This document shows, one piece after another, positions 7,860 through 16,808 of a DNA stretch of 64,000 bases. Under the pieces are notes generated by a model. That model ran no database searches. It saw nothing but the letters and a program-made list of their open reading frames with translations, and had not been told where the DNA came from. The DNA comes from CAYTSA01 sp964440345 (GTDB lineage: Bacteria > Desulfobacterota > Desulfovibrionia > Desulfovibrionales > Desulfovibrionaceae), in assembly GCA_964440345.1 (NCBI GenBank), contig CAYTSA010000003.1:1-64000 (forward strand), in the 5' to 3' direction. Numbering within the stretch: position 1 is the first letter of the stretch; each line of letters opens with the position of its first letter. A program made the translations under genes and the position numbers.

Positions 7860-9194
7860 ATGCCCTACATTCCCCACACTCCGGACCAGGTTCGGGACAT
7901 GCTGGACGCCGTGGGCGTCGCTACACTGGAAGACCTGTTTGCCGACATACCGGCAGAGCTGGCCCCAAAGAGTTTTGACCTGGCGCCAGGGCTGAGCGAA
8001 ATGGATGTCATGCGGCGCATGCAGAAACTGGCAGGCCGCAACACCACCGACCTGGTCTCCTTTCTCGGCGCCGGGTTCTACGAGCATCATACGCCCAAAG
8101 CCGTGGACGGCCTTCTCTCCCGCGGGGAATTCTACACCGCCTACACGCCCTACCAGGCAGAGGCGTCCCAGGGCACGCTCCAGGCCGTGTTCGAATTCCA
8201 GACTGCAGTCTGCCGGCTGTTCGACATGGACTGCGCCAACGCCTCAGTCTACGATGGCGGCTCGGCCATGTTCGAGGCCATGATGATGGCCCTGCGGGCC
8301 TCTAAAAAGCGCAACACCCTGGTCATAGACGAGGCGGTGAGTCCCATCTACCGCATCATGCTCAGCTCCTACACTTTGAACCTGCGGCTAAACCTGGTCA
8401 CCGTGCCCCAAACAAACGGCATGTCAGACATGCAGGCCCTCAAGGACGCCATAACTGGCGACTGCGCCGCTGTGGTGGTGCAGAACCCAAACTTTTTCGG
8501 CGCGATAGCCGACTACACCGAGCTGTTCGCCCACGCCAAAAACAAGGGGGCCGTGCCCATCATCGGGGTCTACCCCGTGCTCCAATCTGTGCTCAAGACG
8601 CCGGGAGAAATGGGAGCCCGTATAGCCGTGGCTGAAGGCCAGTCCCTGGGCATGCCTCTGAGCTTCGGGGGGCCCTATCTTGGCGTGATGACTTGCGAAA
8701 AATCCCTGGTCCGGCAAATGCCCGGCCGCATCGCCGGCCGCACTGTGGACTCCGACGGCAAGACCGGCTACGTGCTCACGCTGCAAGCCCGCGAACAGCA
8801 CATTCGCCGGGCCAAGGCCACGTCCAATATCTGCTCCAACCAGGCCCTGTGCGCACTGCGAGCCATTGCGACAATGGCTTTGCTTGGCCCGGAAGGGCTG
8901 GTTCGCACGGCGGAGCTTTCCATGGAGCGCGCCCATTACGCGGCCCAGCGGCTTGCCGGACTGGCTGGCTTCTCGCTGCTTAACGACGCCCCTTTCGGCA
9001 ACGAGTTCGCCCTGCGGCTGCCTTACCCGGCTTACCTGGCCGTGGACAAGCTGCGCGAGCACGGCTATGTGCCCGGCTTTCCCCTGGGCGGCTACTACCC
9101 AGGCATGGAGAACGTGCTGCTCATTGCCTGCACAGAGAAACACAGCTTCCAGGACTTGGGCATCCTGGCCGAGCTGCTGGGAGGCCTCGCATGA
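7860..9194 (+). CDS. gcvPA: Glycine dehydrogenase (decarboxylating) subunit 1
   Basis: The N-terminal half of the split P protein (444 residues), which decarboxylates glycine with PLP and transfers the aminomethyl group to GcvH. The sequence shows the family segments FLGAGFYEHH and YTPYQAEASQGTLQ near the N-terminus. The PLP lysine is carried by the partner GcvPB. Its stop overlaps the gcvPB start by 4 bases (ATGA), which fits the 1:1 heterodimer. Confidence 0.96.
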   Translation: MPYIPHTPDQVRDMLDAVGVATLEDLFADIPAELAPKSFDLAPGLSEMDVMRRMQKLAGRNTTDLVSFLGAGFYEHHTPKAVDGLLSRGEFYTAYTPYQAEASQGTLQAVFEFQTAVCRLFDMDCANASVYDGGSAMFEAMMMALRASKKRNTLVIDEAVSPIYRIMLSSYTLNLRLNLVTVPQTNGMSDMQALKDAITGDCAAVVVQNPNFFGAIADYTELFAHAKNKGAVPIIGVYPVLQSVLKTPGEMGARIAVAEGQSLGMPLSFGGPYLGVMTCEKSLVRQMPGRIAGRTVDSDGKTGYVLTLQAREQHIRRAKATSNICSNQALCALRAIATMALLGPEGLVRTAELSMERAHYAAQRLAGLAGFSLLNDAPFGNEFALRLPYPAYLAVDKLREHGYVPGFPLGGYYPGMENVLLIACTEKHSFQDLGILAELLGGLA

Positions 9195-10642
9195 AAACAC
9201 TCTTTGCCAAATCCGTTCCCGGCCGGTCCGGAACCTGGCCCGAAGCGCCCGCCAAGCAGGCCGCAGATATGTTACCCAAAGAACTGCTGCGGGCTAAGCG
9301 CCCGGCCTTGCCCGAACTCAGCGAGCTGGACGTGGTGCGCCACTATACAGAACTCTCTCGGCTCAACTTCGGCGTAGACTCCAACTTCTACCCCCTGGGC
9401 TCCTGCACCATGAAATACAATCCAAAGTTCATGGAGCACGTGGCCGGCCTGAAGGGCTTTACCGACCTGCACCCGCTCACGGCTCAGCTCAAGGGCTCTG
9501 GCCAGTACGCACAAGGCGCTTTGGAGGTTATGCACCACCTGGAGCAGCTGCTCTGCGAGATTACCGGCATGTGCGCTTTTACCCTGCACCCCATGGCCGG
9601 CGCCCACGGCGAGCTGACCGGGACCATGCTCATCGCCGCTTACCATCAGGACAAAGGCAACCACAAAACCAAGGTCCTGTGCCCAGATTCAGCCCACGGC
9701 ACCAACCCGGCCTCGGCCGCGCTGGCTGGCTACGAGGTGGTCAACATCGAATCCAAAGACGGCGTCATCGATCCCGCCGCCCTGAAAGAAGCCCTGGACG
9801 ACGAGTGCGCGGCCCTGATGATGACATGCCCCAACACATTGGGATTATTTGAAGATCATTTACAGGAAATCGTGAAGCTGTGCCACGGAAAGGACTGTTT
9901 GCTCTACTACGACGGGGCCAACCTGAACGCCATCATGGGCAAGCTGCGGGTGGGCGACGCCGGGTTTGACGTAGTGCACCTGAACTTGCACAAAACCTTT
10001 GGCACGCCCCACGGCGGCGGCGGCCCCGGGGCCGGACCGGTGGGCGTGTGCGGCCGGCTGGTGGACTTTCTGCCCATCTCCCGCATTGTCAAGCTGCAGG
10101 ACGGCCGCTACTTTCTTGACTACGATCTGCCAAAGTCCATCGGCTACATGGCGCCTTTCTACGGCAACTTCGGCGTGCTGCTCAAAGCCTACGCCTACAT
10201 CCTGCGTCTTGGCCGCGAGGGCCTTGTCCGGGCCACAGAGCACGCCGTGCTCAACGCCAACTACCTGCGCAAACGGCTGGAAGAGCACCTGGAAATACCC
10301 TATAACCGAGTGTGTCTGCACGAATTCGTGGCCTCAGCCGCCAAACAAGCCGCCAATGGCGTCAAGGCCGTGGACATCGCCAAAGCCTTGCTGGACAAGG
10401 GCCATCACGCGCCCACGGTCTATTTTCCGCTTATTGTGAAGGAATGCTTGATGGTTGAGCCCACCGAGACAGAGAGCAAGGAAACACTGGACCAGTTTGT
10501 GGACGACCTCATCGATATTGTCACTGCCGCTGCGTCCGATCCAGAGAGCGTGACTGCGGCTCCGGTCAAGACCCCGGTCAAGCGTCTGGACGAAACCCGG
10601 GCCGCCCGGCAGATGGTGCTGACTGAGGACATGGGCGAATAG
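9191..10642 (+). CDS. gcvPB: Glycine dehydrogenase (decarboxylating) subunit 2
   Basis: The C-terminal half of the split P protein (483 residues) carrying the PLP lysine, Lys268, in HLNLHKTFGTPHGGG. The motif DSAHGTNPASA (166-176) is also family-typical. It pairs with GcvPA and hands the aminomethyl group to the lipoyl arm of GcvH. The ATG lies inside the end of gcvPA. The last 50 residues form a charged tail rich in Val, Thr and Lys. Confidence 0.96.
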   Translation: MKTLFAKSVPGRSGTWPEAPAKQAADMLPKELLRAKRPALPELSELDVVRHYTELSRLNFGVDSNFYPLGSCTMKYNPKFMEHVAGLKGFTDLHPLTAQLKGSGQYAQGALEVMHHLEQLLCEITGMCAFTLHPMAGAHGELTGTMLIAAYHQDKGNHKTKVLCPDSAHGTNPASAALAGYEVVNIESKDGVIDPAALKEALDDECAALMMTCPNTLGLFEDHLQEIVKLCHGKDCLLYYDGANLNAIMGKLRVGDAGFDVVHLNLHKTFGTPHGGGGPGAGPVGVCGRLVDFLPISRIVKLQDGRYFLDYDLPKSIGYMAPFYGNFGVLLKAYAYILRLGREGLVRATEHAVLNANYLRKRLEEHLEIPYNRVCLHEFVASAAKQAANGVKAVDIAKALLDKGHHAPTVYFPLIVKECLMVEPTETESKETLDQFVDDLIDIVTAAASDPESVTAAPVKTPVKRLDETRAARQMVLTEDMGE

Positions 10643-10670
10643 CGCGGCAACTGCGCACGAAAATGGCATG

Positions 10671-10703
10671 AAGGGCAAAAGCTTCCGGGCTTTTGCCCTT
10701 TTC
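10671..10703 (+). terminator. Rho-independent terminator after gcvPB
   Basis: AAGGGCAAAAG (10671-10681) pairs with CTTTTGCCCTT, followed by a short T-rich stretch. Confidence 0.8.
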
Positions 10704-10779
10704 TTTGGTGCGCCCTGCGGAAGGGGCGTGTTCATTATTTTTGCTTGTTCATTTTTTGTGAACATGCTCTGATTATCTG

Positions 10780-10807
10780 TTGACAATTGTATGTACAATT
10801 GTACAAT
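10780..10807 (+). promoter_or_regulatory. Promoter with overlapping palindromic operator
   Basis: TTGACA (10780-10785) and TACAAT (10802-10807) are 16 bp apart. Between them lies the inverted repeat CAATTGTA-TG-TACAATTG (10784-10801), overlapped by the palindrome TACAATTGTA (10794-10803). The likely transcription start falls at or next to the ATG at 10814. Autoregulation by the ribbon-helix-helix product is likely. Confidence 0.55.
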
Positions 10808-10813
10808 TACAAT

Positions 10814-11077
10814 ATGAATACACATGGTTCTGGCATACCAAAATTTGCAACTGACAAAGACGTTGAACAATTTGTCGAAGTACAGGACCTAAGCAAATAC
10901 GATCTCTCAGGCTTTGCTCCAACTCGTTTTGAGTTCGAAAAAAAGACAGCCCGGGTCAACATGCGTCTGCCAGAGACTTTGTTGAAAGCTGTCAAGGAAC
11001 GCGCCCAGGCCCGGGGCGTCCCCTATCAGCGCTTTATCCGCGAAGCCATTGAACAGGCCCTACACAATTCTCGGTGA
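10814..11077 (+). CDS. CopG-type ribbon-helix-helix antitoxin, orphan
   Basis: An 87-residue protein resembling the CopG antitoxin family that usually accompanies BrnT-like toxins. The N-terminal half is the acidic toxin-binding arm. The C-terminal half (about 47-85) is a ribbon-helix-helix DNA-binding fold with the strand ARVNMRLPE and two helices. No toxin gene is found on either side: gcvPB ends 170 bp upstream and an unrelated secreted protein lies downstream on the other strand. I chose the ATG at 10814 because the first residues then match the family opening; there is no good ribosome site, so translation may be leaderless. It may act as a plain repressor or be a remnant of a toxin-antitoxin pair. 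Confidence 0.8.
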   Translation: MNTHGSGIPKFATDKDVEQFVEVQDLSKYDLSGFAPTRFEFEKKTARVNMRLPETLLKAVKERAQARGVPYQRFIREAIEQALHNSR

Positions 11078-11088
11078 AGTGCTCCCTC

Positions 11089-11502
11089 TCACTCCACCAC
11101 CGCCCGCGCCTCGCCCTCATAGATGGGTACAGACGTCAGACCGCCGCAGCTGCCCTTGGCCATGAGCGAAACTATGACGTCAAAGCGATAAAGTCCGGGT
11201 GCGTGGCAAGTAATGCTGGTTTCAGGAAAACCGGTCAGTATTTCCGGTTTGGCGGGCTCTGCGCCAGGCGGTAGCTCTGTCGGGTTCACGTTCACGGTGA
11301 TGAAGAACCCTGAAGGTATTTCTGGCGGGTCCAGCGCGAAGGTGAGCAGAAACTCTTCGCCAACCGTGGCGTTCACCTCGGTCTGTTGCAGCCGGGCCGT
11401 GTAGGTTTTGTTGAGCAGGGGGCAGTTGTCTCCAACCGCGGCGGCCATGGCGGCGACCGATGTGAAAAGGCACACAAGGAGCATGGCTGCTATGCGCCGC
11501 AT
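11089..11502 (-). CDS. Small secreted protein of unknown function
   Basis: A 137-residue protein with a clear Sec signal peptide (Met-Arg-Arg, then a hydrophobic core to about residue 22). The mature part has three cysteines (about 27, 100 and 120) and alternating strand-like segments with proline-rich turns, like an immunoglobulin-type or protease-inhibitor-type beta sandwich. I do not recognise a family. A GGGGAG site precedes the ATG. Its start overlaps the end of the DUF5131 gene by 13 bases, so the two are probably cotranscribed. Confidence 0.7.
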   Translation of the reverse strand: MRRIAAMLLVCLFTSVAAMAAAVGDNCPLLNKTYTARLQQTEVNATVGEEFLLTFALDPPEIPSGFFITVNVNPTELPPGAEPAKPEILTGFPETSITCHAPGLYRFDVIVSLMAKGSCGGLTSVPIYEGEARAVVE

Positions 11503-12251
11503 GTTTCTCCCCTGGCCCGGTAGGCGCCCAGTTGCTCCCACTTGCGGCCGTCCAGCGTGTTTTCTTTGTGTTTGTTGTTGCGGCCGCCCCACTGCTTGAA
11601 ATAGAACGGCGTTCCCGCGGCCATGCACTGGTCCCGCACAAAGCGGACATGGTCCGGGTCCGCCTCGCGGCCGCCCGGTCCTGTCTCGCCGCCGGCGACA
11701 ACCCAGTCCACATACTTTATCCAGGGCCGGATGTTCACGCGCTCCAACAATGGCTCCAGGCAGGCGATGCGGCGGCCCGGCCAGGCGCGGACGAGCGGCT
11801 CCAGCCGCTGCTCGGCGCACTCCTGGTTCTCTGCGGAAACGCCCACCCACACGTTTTTCAAACATTTCAGAATCATTCCCGCGGGAGCGGCTTCCAGCCA
11901 CCAGATCAGACGCTCTGGCCGTTTGGTCAGCACCATGTAGGTATGTCGCTTCGTTTCAGACATTGCCAGGAAAACCCGCTCCACCACTGCATCTGGAACG
12001 TCCTTATGAAAAAGGTCGCCCATGGAGCAGGTGAAGACCGTGCGCGGTTTCTTCCAGGCCCTGGGCTGGCCCATGCGGTCTTCGTGCACAGTGACGCGGA
12101 AAGGCGCATCCTTAGGATACCCATACCTTCCCGCCAGCCGCGCGGCAAAGCCTTTGGCGTAACACCGTTTGCAGCCCGGCGACACCGGGTTGCAACCGGT
12201 GACAGGGTTCCACGTGGCCTGGGTCACGGGTATGGCTGTCCGGTCAGCCAT
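11490..12251 (-). CDS. DUF5131 (phage Gp37/Gp68-type) family protein
   Basis: This 253-residue protein has the conserved opening WNPVTGC followed by two more cysteines (Cys20, Cys27, Cys30), a Cx6CxxC pattern suggesting Fe-S or metal binding. Other family segments are VFTCSMGDLFH, LTKRPERL, WVGVSAENQ and FYFKQWGG. Members are found in phages, plasmids and bacteria and look distantly radical-SAM-like; the reaction is unknown. I took the ATG at 12251; an in-frame GTG lies two codons earlier. Phage-type families usually travel, so this gene may be acquired, but no integrase or phage gene is nearby. Confidence 0.85.
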   Translation of the reverse strand: MADRTAIPVTQATWNPVTGCNPVSPGCKRCYAKGFAARLAGRYGYPKDAPFRVTVHEDRMGQPRAWKKPRTVFTCSMGDLFHKDVPDAVVERVFLAMSETKRHTYMVLTKRPERLIWWLEAAPAGMILKCLKNVWVGVSAENQECAEQRLEPLVRAWPGRRIACLEPLLERVNIRPWIKYVDWVVAGGETGPGGREADPDHVRFVRDQCMAAGTPFYFKQWGGRNNKHKENTLDGRKWEQLGAYRARGETCGA

Positions 12252-12297
12252 CAACACACTGTCCTTTTTAAAACGTTACAAGTTTTTGGAAAGGAGT

Positions 12298-12333
12298 CCG
12301 GGGAAACACCATTTCAAAAAGGGGTTTCCCCGG
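12298..12333 (-). terminator. Terminator-like hairpin after dmsC
   Basis: CCGGGGAAAC (12298-12307) pairs perfectly with 12324-12333. The U-run is weak in the minus direction, so efficiency is uncertain. Confidence 0.5.
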
Positions 12334-12348
12334 CAACCTGCCTTTATT

Positions 12349-13149
12349 TTAGTATATCCCGCCCATGTTCACAGCGCTGTGTACGGTGCTGGCAAAAAAC
12401 ACGGCCCGGCCCATGAGTTCGCCGGCCAGAACCAACGCCCACAGCCAGGACGGCGTGTCCTTCATGGCCCCTATCACCACGAGCGGCAAGGCCAGCCCCA
12501 CGATGATCCTGCCCCAGTACAGAGGCGAGGAAAGCCAGGCCTGGCCGGTCATCTGTAGCACCTCCCCGCCAGAGAGCCACACGCAGGGCACAATGAGATA
12601 GACCACCAGGCCGACCACCAGGCTGGTGGTGAGGATGCGCGTCATCAGCGGCCGCTTGCCGGCCGGGGCAAATACAGCGCCCAGGCTGGAACCCAGCAGC
12701 GCCGCCGTGATGGCGAAAAAGGCAAAGGGCAACACGTTGTTCACAGCCGGGTAGCTGGGCGGCGCGTAAGTAAAGCCCATGGCCAGCACCACCAGCAGCC
12801 CGATGAGGCCCGTAAGCAGCGCAAAACCAGGGTTGGCCTTGTCCTTGATAATGACAGTCCCGGCCGCCATAAGCGCAAAAAACACGCCCACGGTCAAGGC
12901 CTCGCGGCTGAGCCAGGCTGTACCCAGGTTGCTCAGCGCCCGGACCATGCCCGCAGGGTGGCCCAGGTGAAAAACCGAGGCGACGAGCCCGATCAGCAGC
13001 GCCGCAGCCGCAGTCATCCACTCCGCACGAATCTTGCCGGTTTCACCGGATGGGCCGGCGTATTGCCTCACTGCGCTGAAAAACACTAACCCCACGGCCA
13101 GTTGCGTCAGCACAGTGAACAGAATCAGAGGCGTTTCGTACGTACTCAT
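12349..13149 (-). CDS. dmsC: DmsC-type membrane anchor subunit
   Basis: An integral membrane protein of 266 residues with about eight hydrophobic helices. It anchors the catalytic and Fe-S subunits to the membrane and passes electrons from menaquinol. The segments HLGHPAGMVRALSNLGTAWLSREAL and VNMGGIY match the DmsC anchor family. The ATG overlaps the stop of dmsB (ATGA). It is the last gene of the operon and is followed by a hairpin. Confidence 0.9.
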   Translation of the reverse strand: MSTYETPLILFTVLTQLAVGLVFFSAVRQYAGPSGETGKIRAEWMTAAAALLIGLVASVFHLGHPAGMVRALSNLGTAWLSREALTVGVFFALMAAGTVIIKDKANPGFALLTGLIGLLVVLAMGFTYAPPSYPAVNNVLPFAFFAITAALLGSSLGAVFAPAGKRPLMTRILTTSLVVGLVVYLIVPCVWLSGGEVLQMTGQAWLSSPLYWGRIIVGLALPLVVIGAMKDTPSWLWALVLAGELMGRAVFFASTVHSAVNMGGIY

Positions 13150-13712
13150 ATGTCATCCCTCCTCACCACGGCGGGCAGTTTGGCGATGCGGAACCGCACC
13201 GAGGGGTTCAGGGCCGGGAATTTTGGGAAACCCGGGGCGTATTGCACCACGCCCGGTTCGTCAAACTCCGCCAGGTCCACTATCTGCAACGCGTCCACCG
13301 GGCAGGACTGCACGCAGGCCGGCTTCAGCCCGGCGTCGACGCGTTGCCAGCAAAAGCTGCATTTTTCCGCCTTTTTCAGCACGGGATTGTACTGGGGCGC
13401 GCCATAGGGGCAGGACCGAATGCAGTTGCCGCAGCCTATGCACTTGTCCTGCTCGTGCACGACTATGCCGTCCTCGCGCTTGTAGTAGGCCTTCACCGGG
13501 CAGACCTGCAGACAGGTGGGATGCTCGCAGTGGTTGCAAGCCAGGGAATAAAAGGCCCGCTCCCGGTGGGGGTAAATGTCCTCTGCCAGGGGGTACACCC
13601 GCCGCCACACCACCCCGTTTTCCTGATGGTACTGGTTCTTGCACGCCATGGCGCAGGTGAAGCAGCCGATACACCGCTCCGAATCCACGTAGAATGCGTA
13701 TTGTTTTGCCAT
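13146..13712 (-). CDS. dmsB: DmsB-type four-cluster ferredoxin subunit
   Basis: An electron-transfer subunit of 188 residues with four cysteine clusters in the usual order: CIGCFTCAMAC, CNHCEHPTCLQVC, CIGCGNCIRSC and CSFC...CVQSC. Each should bind a [4Fe-4S] cluster and together they bridge the anchor DmsC to the molybdenum subunit. The gene sits 11 bp after dmsA and overlaps dmsC, consistent with a stable heterotrimer. The same architecture occurs in thiosulfate, polysulfide and tetrathionate reductases, so it does not fix the substrate. Confidence 0.93.
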   Translation of the reverse strand: MAKQYAFYVDSERCIGCFTCAMACKNQYHQENGVVWRRVYPLAEDIYPHRERAFYSLACNHCEHPTCLQVCPVKAYYKREDGIVVHEQDKCIGCGNCIRSCPYGAPQYNPVLKKAEKCSFCWQRVDAGLKPACVQSCPVDALQIVDLAEFDEPGVVQYAPGFPKFPALNPSVRFRIAKLPAVVRRDDI

Positions 13713-13723
13713 GCTTCCCTCCT

Positions 13724-16015
13724 CTAGGCCTTGGCCACGTCGGCGAACTGGTCATGAATGGCCACGCCCGGCGCGCCGGCTTTGTAGGCCCCCATGTCCG
13801 CCCGTTCGTCGTCCACCAGGTTCTGGCAGTTGAAGTCGTTGTTCTTGAACCACGCCTCGTACATCATGATGGCGTCAGCCGGCACGTTGTCGGTCAGCTT
13901 GGCCTCCAGGGTCACCTTGCCGGTCTTGTTGGCCACAGTAACCATGTCGCCGTCGGCTATGCTGCGAACCTGCGCCGTCTTGGGGTTGATGTACACATAG
14001 GGCTGCGGGTTGAAGTCGATCATCCAGTCCAGGTTCACAAACTGGGAGTGGATGCCGAACTTGGTGTGCGGGGTAAGCACGCGCAGCTTGTCGTATGGCT
14101 TGCGGGACTCCACGTATTCAGGCAGCGCTTTGAAGCCGTGCTCAGCGCACAGGTCGGACTTGAACTCGTACTTGGTCGATGGCGTGCCGAACTTGCCGTC
14201 GGCCCAGGGGATCAGGTTGGCCTTGGCCTTGCGCATGCCGCCGTTTGCGTCGGTCAGGTCCTTCCAGGAGGATATGCCGAACAGGTCGTGTATGCCCTTG
14301 TTGAACTCCTTGGCCATCCATTCCTTTGTGTCTATATCGGTGGGGAAGGTGCAGGAGCCGGGCTTGAGTTCGTTCATCTTCTTGGAAAGCGCCGCAGCGA
14401 TCTCAATGTTGGACTTGGCCTCGTGCAACGGCTTAACAGACTGTTCGTTGACTGATATCCAGTAGTGCCAGTAGCTCACGTCCACAGTCCATTCTTCAAA
14501 CAAGGTGGTCACCGGCAGCACGATATCAGCCAGCTCCGCGGTCTGGTTGAAGAACTGGTCCACCACCACGACCATCTCCATCTTCTTGAAAGCCTCCACC
14601 AGCTTGTTGCGATCGAAGTCCTGACTAAGCGGGTTCTTGCAGGAAACCCACAGCACGCGCACCGGCGGGTCCGAAGCATTCAGCAGCTCGCGGGCTGTCT
14701 TGTTGATGTTCAGGGTCCGGTTGGAGTAGGCCGGGCCTTCCGAATCCGCGGTGAAGTCGAATTCACCCTTGGCGGCCGGGCCAAGATAGCCCTTGGCGCC
14801 TTCAGGGGTTTTCTGGACCATGGCGTGGTAGTTGAAGCCCCAAGTCATCAGGTGGCCGTAGCGGGCGCCGCCGCCCACCTTGCCCACGTTGCCGGTCATG
14901 GCGACCAGGGCGTCTATGGCCCGCACCGTGGCGCCGCCGTTGGTGTGGCGCTGCAGACCGTAGCCTATCCAGATGGTGGCCGGCTTGTGCGAGGCGAATT
15001 CCTCGGCTGCCCGGGCAATGCGCTCGGCCGGCACGCCGGTTTTTTCCGCAGCCCATTCCACGGTGATTTCCCGGCGCAGGTAGCTGGCGAACTCGTCAAA
15101 GCCTACGGAATTGGCGGCTACCCAGTCCTGATCCACAAGGCCCTTGTCCAGAATGTGCCGGGCCATGCCCAGGGCCAGGGCGCCGTCTTCTGAGGTTTTC
15201 ACCTGCCAGTACTCGTCGCTCTTGGCCGCGGTCTGGGTGAACACCGGGTCGATGCACAGCACCTTGGCGCCGCGGCGCTTGGCTTCGTAGATGTACTTCA
15301 TGGTGTGCACAGAGCACCAGGCAGGGTTCACGCCCCACAAGATGATGTACCGGGCGTTGACCATGTCCTCGGGGTCGTTGCACCACATGTTGCCCATGTC
15401 GTAGTTCTGGGCGTCTATGCCGGCCGGCCAGCAGGGGGTGCCCACCAACCGCGTGGTGTAGCCCAGGGAGGAGAACATGCCTTCCACCCCGTAGTTGGTG
15501 ATGCCGAAGTTGCCGGAATACTTGCTCAGGCCCAGGCCCAGCATGGAGCCGTCTTTTTCATTGATTTCCAGCAGCTTTTCGCTGATGCGGGTCATGGCCT
15601 CGTCCCAGGAAATGCGCTTCCAGTCGCCGGAGCCGCGGGTTTTCTGGGCCATGGGGTACTTGATGCGGTCCGGCGAATACAACCGGCCCACGTAGGAGTG
15701 GCCTTTCACGCACAGGCCGCCCCGGGTAAAGGTGGATTCCGGCGCGCCCTCCACGAACCGCGCCACCCCGTCCTTGACGTAGGTGACAATGCCGCAGCTG
15801 TCGTAGCAGTTGCGCGGGCAGGCGTTGCGGAATTTGGTGTAACCGCCCTCGTACACTATGGGCGACAGGTCCTGGGCCGCCGCCGTGGACGGCCGCAACA
15901 GGCCGCACGGCGCAGCCGCCGCGGCCCCGGCCGCGGTCAGCCACTGCATGAACCGCCGCCGCGTCACGGCGCAATCCATGGCTTTTTCAATGTTTCTCGT
16001 GGTCCAACTTACCAT
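13724..16015 (-). CDS. dmsA: DMSO-reductase-family molybdopterin catalytic subunit
   Basis: A bis-MGD oxidoreductase of 763 residues. A twin-arginine signal (VTRRRFMQW, about 17-25) sends it to the outer face of the membrane. The N-terminal [4Fe-4S] motif is Cys66, Cys70, Cys74, Cys102. The neighbours (DmsD-like chaperone, DmsB, DmsC) give a complete respiratory terminal reductase. By my alignment, Cys195 (GTPCWPAG) sits where DMSO reductases have the serine that ligates molybdenum, as in polysulfide or thiosulfate reductases, so the substrate may be a sulfur compound rather than DMSO. The start at 16015 overlaps the dmsD stop (TGATG); a second ATG 12 codons later is possible. Confidence 0.9.
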   Translation of the reverse strand: MVSWTTRNIEKAMDCAVTRRRFMQWLTAAGAAAAAPCGLLRPSTAAAQDLSPIVYEGGYTKFRNACPRNCYDSCGIVTYVKDGVARFVEGAPESTFTRGGLCVKGHSYVGRLYSPDRIKYPMAQKTRGSGDWKRISWDEAMTRISEKLLEINEKDGSMLGLGLSKYSGNFGITNYGVEGMFSSLGYTTRLVGTPCWPAGIDAQNYDMGNMWCNDPEDMVNARYIILWGVNPAWCSVHTMKYIYEAKRRGAKVLCIDPVFTQTAAKSDEYWQVKTSEDGALALGMARHILDKGLVDQDWVAANSVGFDEFASYLRREITVEWAAEKTGVPAERIARAAEEFASHKPATIWIGYGLQRHTNGGATVRAIDALVAMTGNVGKVGGGARYGHLMTWGFNYHAMVQKTPEGAKGYLGPAAKGEFDFTADSEGPAYSNRTLNINKTARELLNASDPPVRVLWVSCKNPLSQDFDRNKLVEAFKKMEMVVVVDQFFNQTAELADIVLPVTTLFEEWTVDVSYWHYWISVNEQSVKPLHEAKSNIEIAAALSKKMNELKPGSCTFPTDIDTKEWMAKEFNKGIHDLFGISSWKDLTDANGGMRKAKANLIPWADGKFGTPSTKYEFKSDLCAEHGFKALPEYVESRKPYDKLRVLTPHTKFGIHSQFVNLDWMIDFNPQPYVYINPKTAQVRSIADGDMVTVANKTGKVTLEAKLTDNVPADAIMMYEAWFKNNDFNCQNLVDDERADMGAYKAGAPGVAIHDQFADVAKA

Positions 16016-16593
16016 CAGCTCCCTCCCTGTAAGGATGTGGTTTTCCTCCGTTCCCTGTCCAGCCAGGCCCCCAACCGCTGCAAGGCCATATCCACCGCCG
16101 GGTGGCGTGTCTTGGCCGCCCGGGCTTTATCCAGAAACTCCGGCAGCCAGACCGCCAGATGCTCGTGCAAAAACCAGCGCCACAGGGCTTGCGGCTCCTC
16201 CCGCCCTGTTTCCCGCGCCATTGTTTTCAAGGCCAGGGCCGCGTCCAGCTCCACACCCAGATGGTCGTCTGGCGTATGGCCCTGCAGGGGCGACTCCAGA
16301 CCGGCCATTTCATAGACGCACCGCACTTGCAGCGTGGTCTTGCCCATCAGCTGCGGCTCAGGCTCCAGATAATATGAACCGTACGGAGGCGCCTCCAGGG
16401 CCATGGGACCGACGAATAATCTATTGAAGGCAAACTCGGCCTGCTCCCAATAGTCGGCCGGGTCTGCGTTAACGCCGGCGCCAGGCATGGGCCCCTCGCC
16501 ATTGGCCATGGCCGCACAGGCCGCAGCCAAGCCGGCGGCGTCCTTTGCCAAAAAAAAATCTCTTAAGGATATGAGTGTGTTGTCTTGCTTCAT
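16015..16593 (-). CDS. dmsD: TorD/DmsD-family molybdoenzyme chaperone
   Basis: A cytoplasmic chaperone (192 residues) that binds the twin-arginine signal of the molybdenum subunit and holds it until the cofactor is loaded. The conserved segments are FNRLFVGP, PPYGSYYL and the motif EPEPQLMG, with the helical tail typical of TorD. I chose the ATG at 16593, which has an AAGGG site at good spacing; an ATG two codons upstream is also possible. First gene of the dms operon, translationally coupled to dmsA. Confidence 0.88.
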   Translation of the reverse strand: MKQDNTLISLRDFFLAKDAAGLAAACAAMANGEGPMPGAGVNADPADYWEQAEFAFNRLFVGPMALEAPPYGSYYLEPEPQLMGKTTLQVRCVYEMAGLESPLQGHTPDDHLGVELDAALALKTMARETGREEPQALWRWFLHEHLAVWLPEFLDKARAAKTRHPAVDMALQRLGAWLDRERRKTTSLQGGS

Positions 16594-16808
16594 GCGCATC
16601 CCTTTTGTGCTGTGCACGCCTATTAAACATGGGAAGCATACGGTGAAAAGGACCTGCCACAAAGAGGAGGTGATGAGGATTGAGTGAGTACTTTTTACTA
16701 CTCATTACTGCCGGACCACACAGAATAACGTACCTGAATCGCCCCTTGCTAACCAATGTATATCATTTTATGTTTGGCTCGAAACACACATCATATAAGA
16801 GAAACGCC

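Noticed and set aside
11490..12257. A prophage around the DUF5131 gene
   Set aside because: No integrase, structural, lysis or att-like sequence lies near; one phage-type family is not enough.
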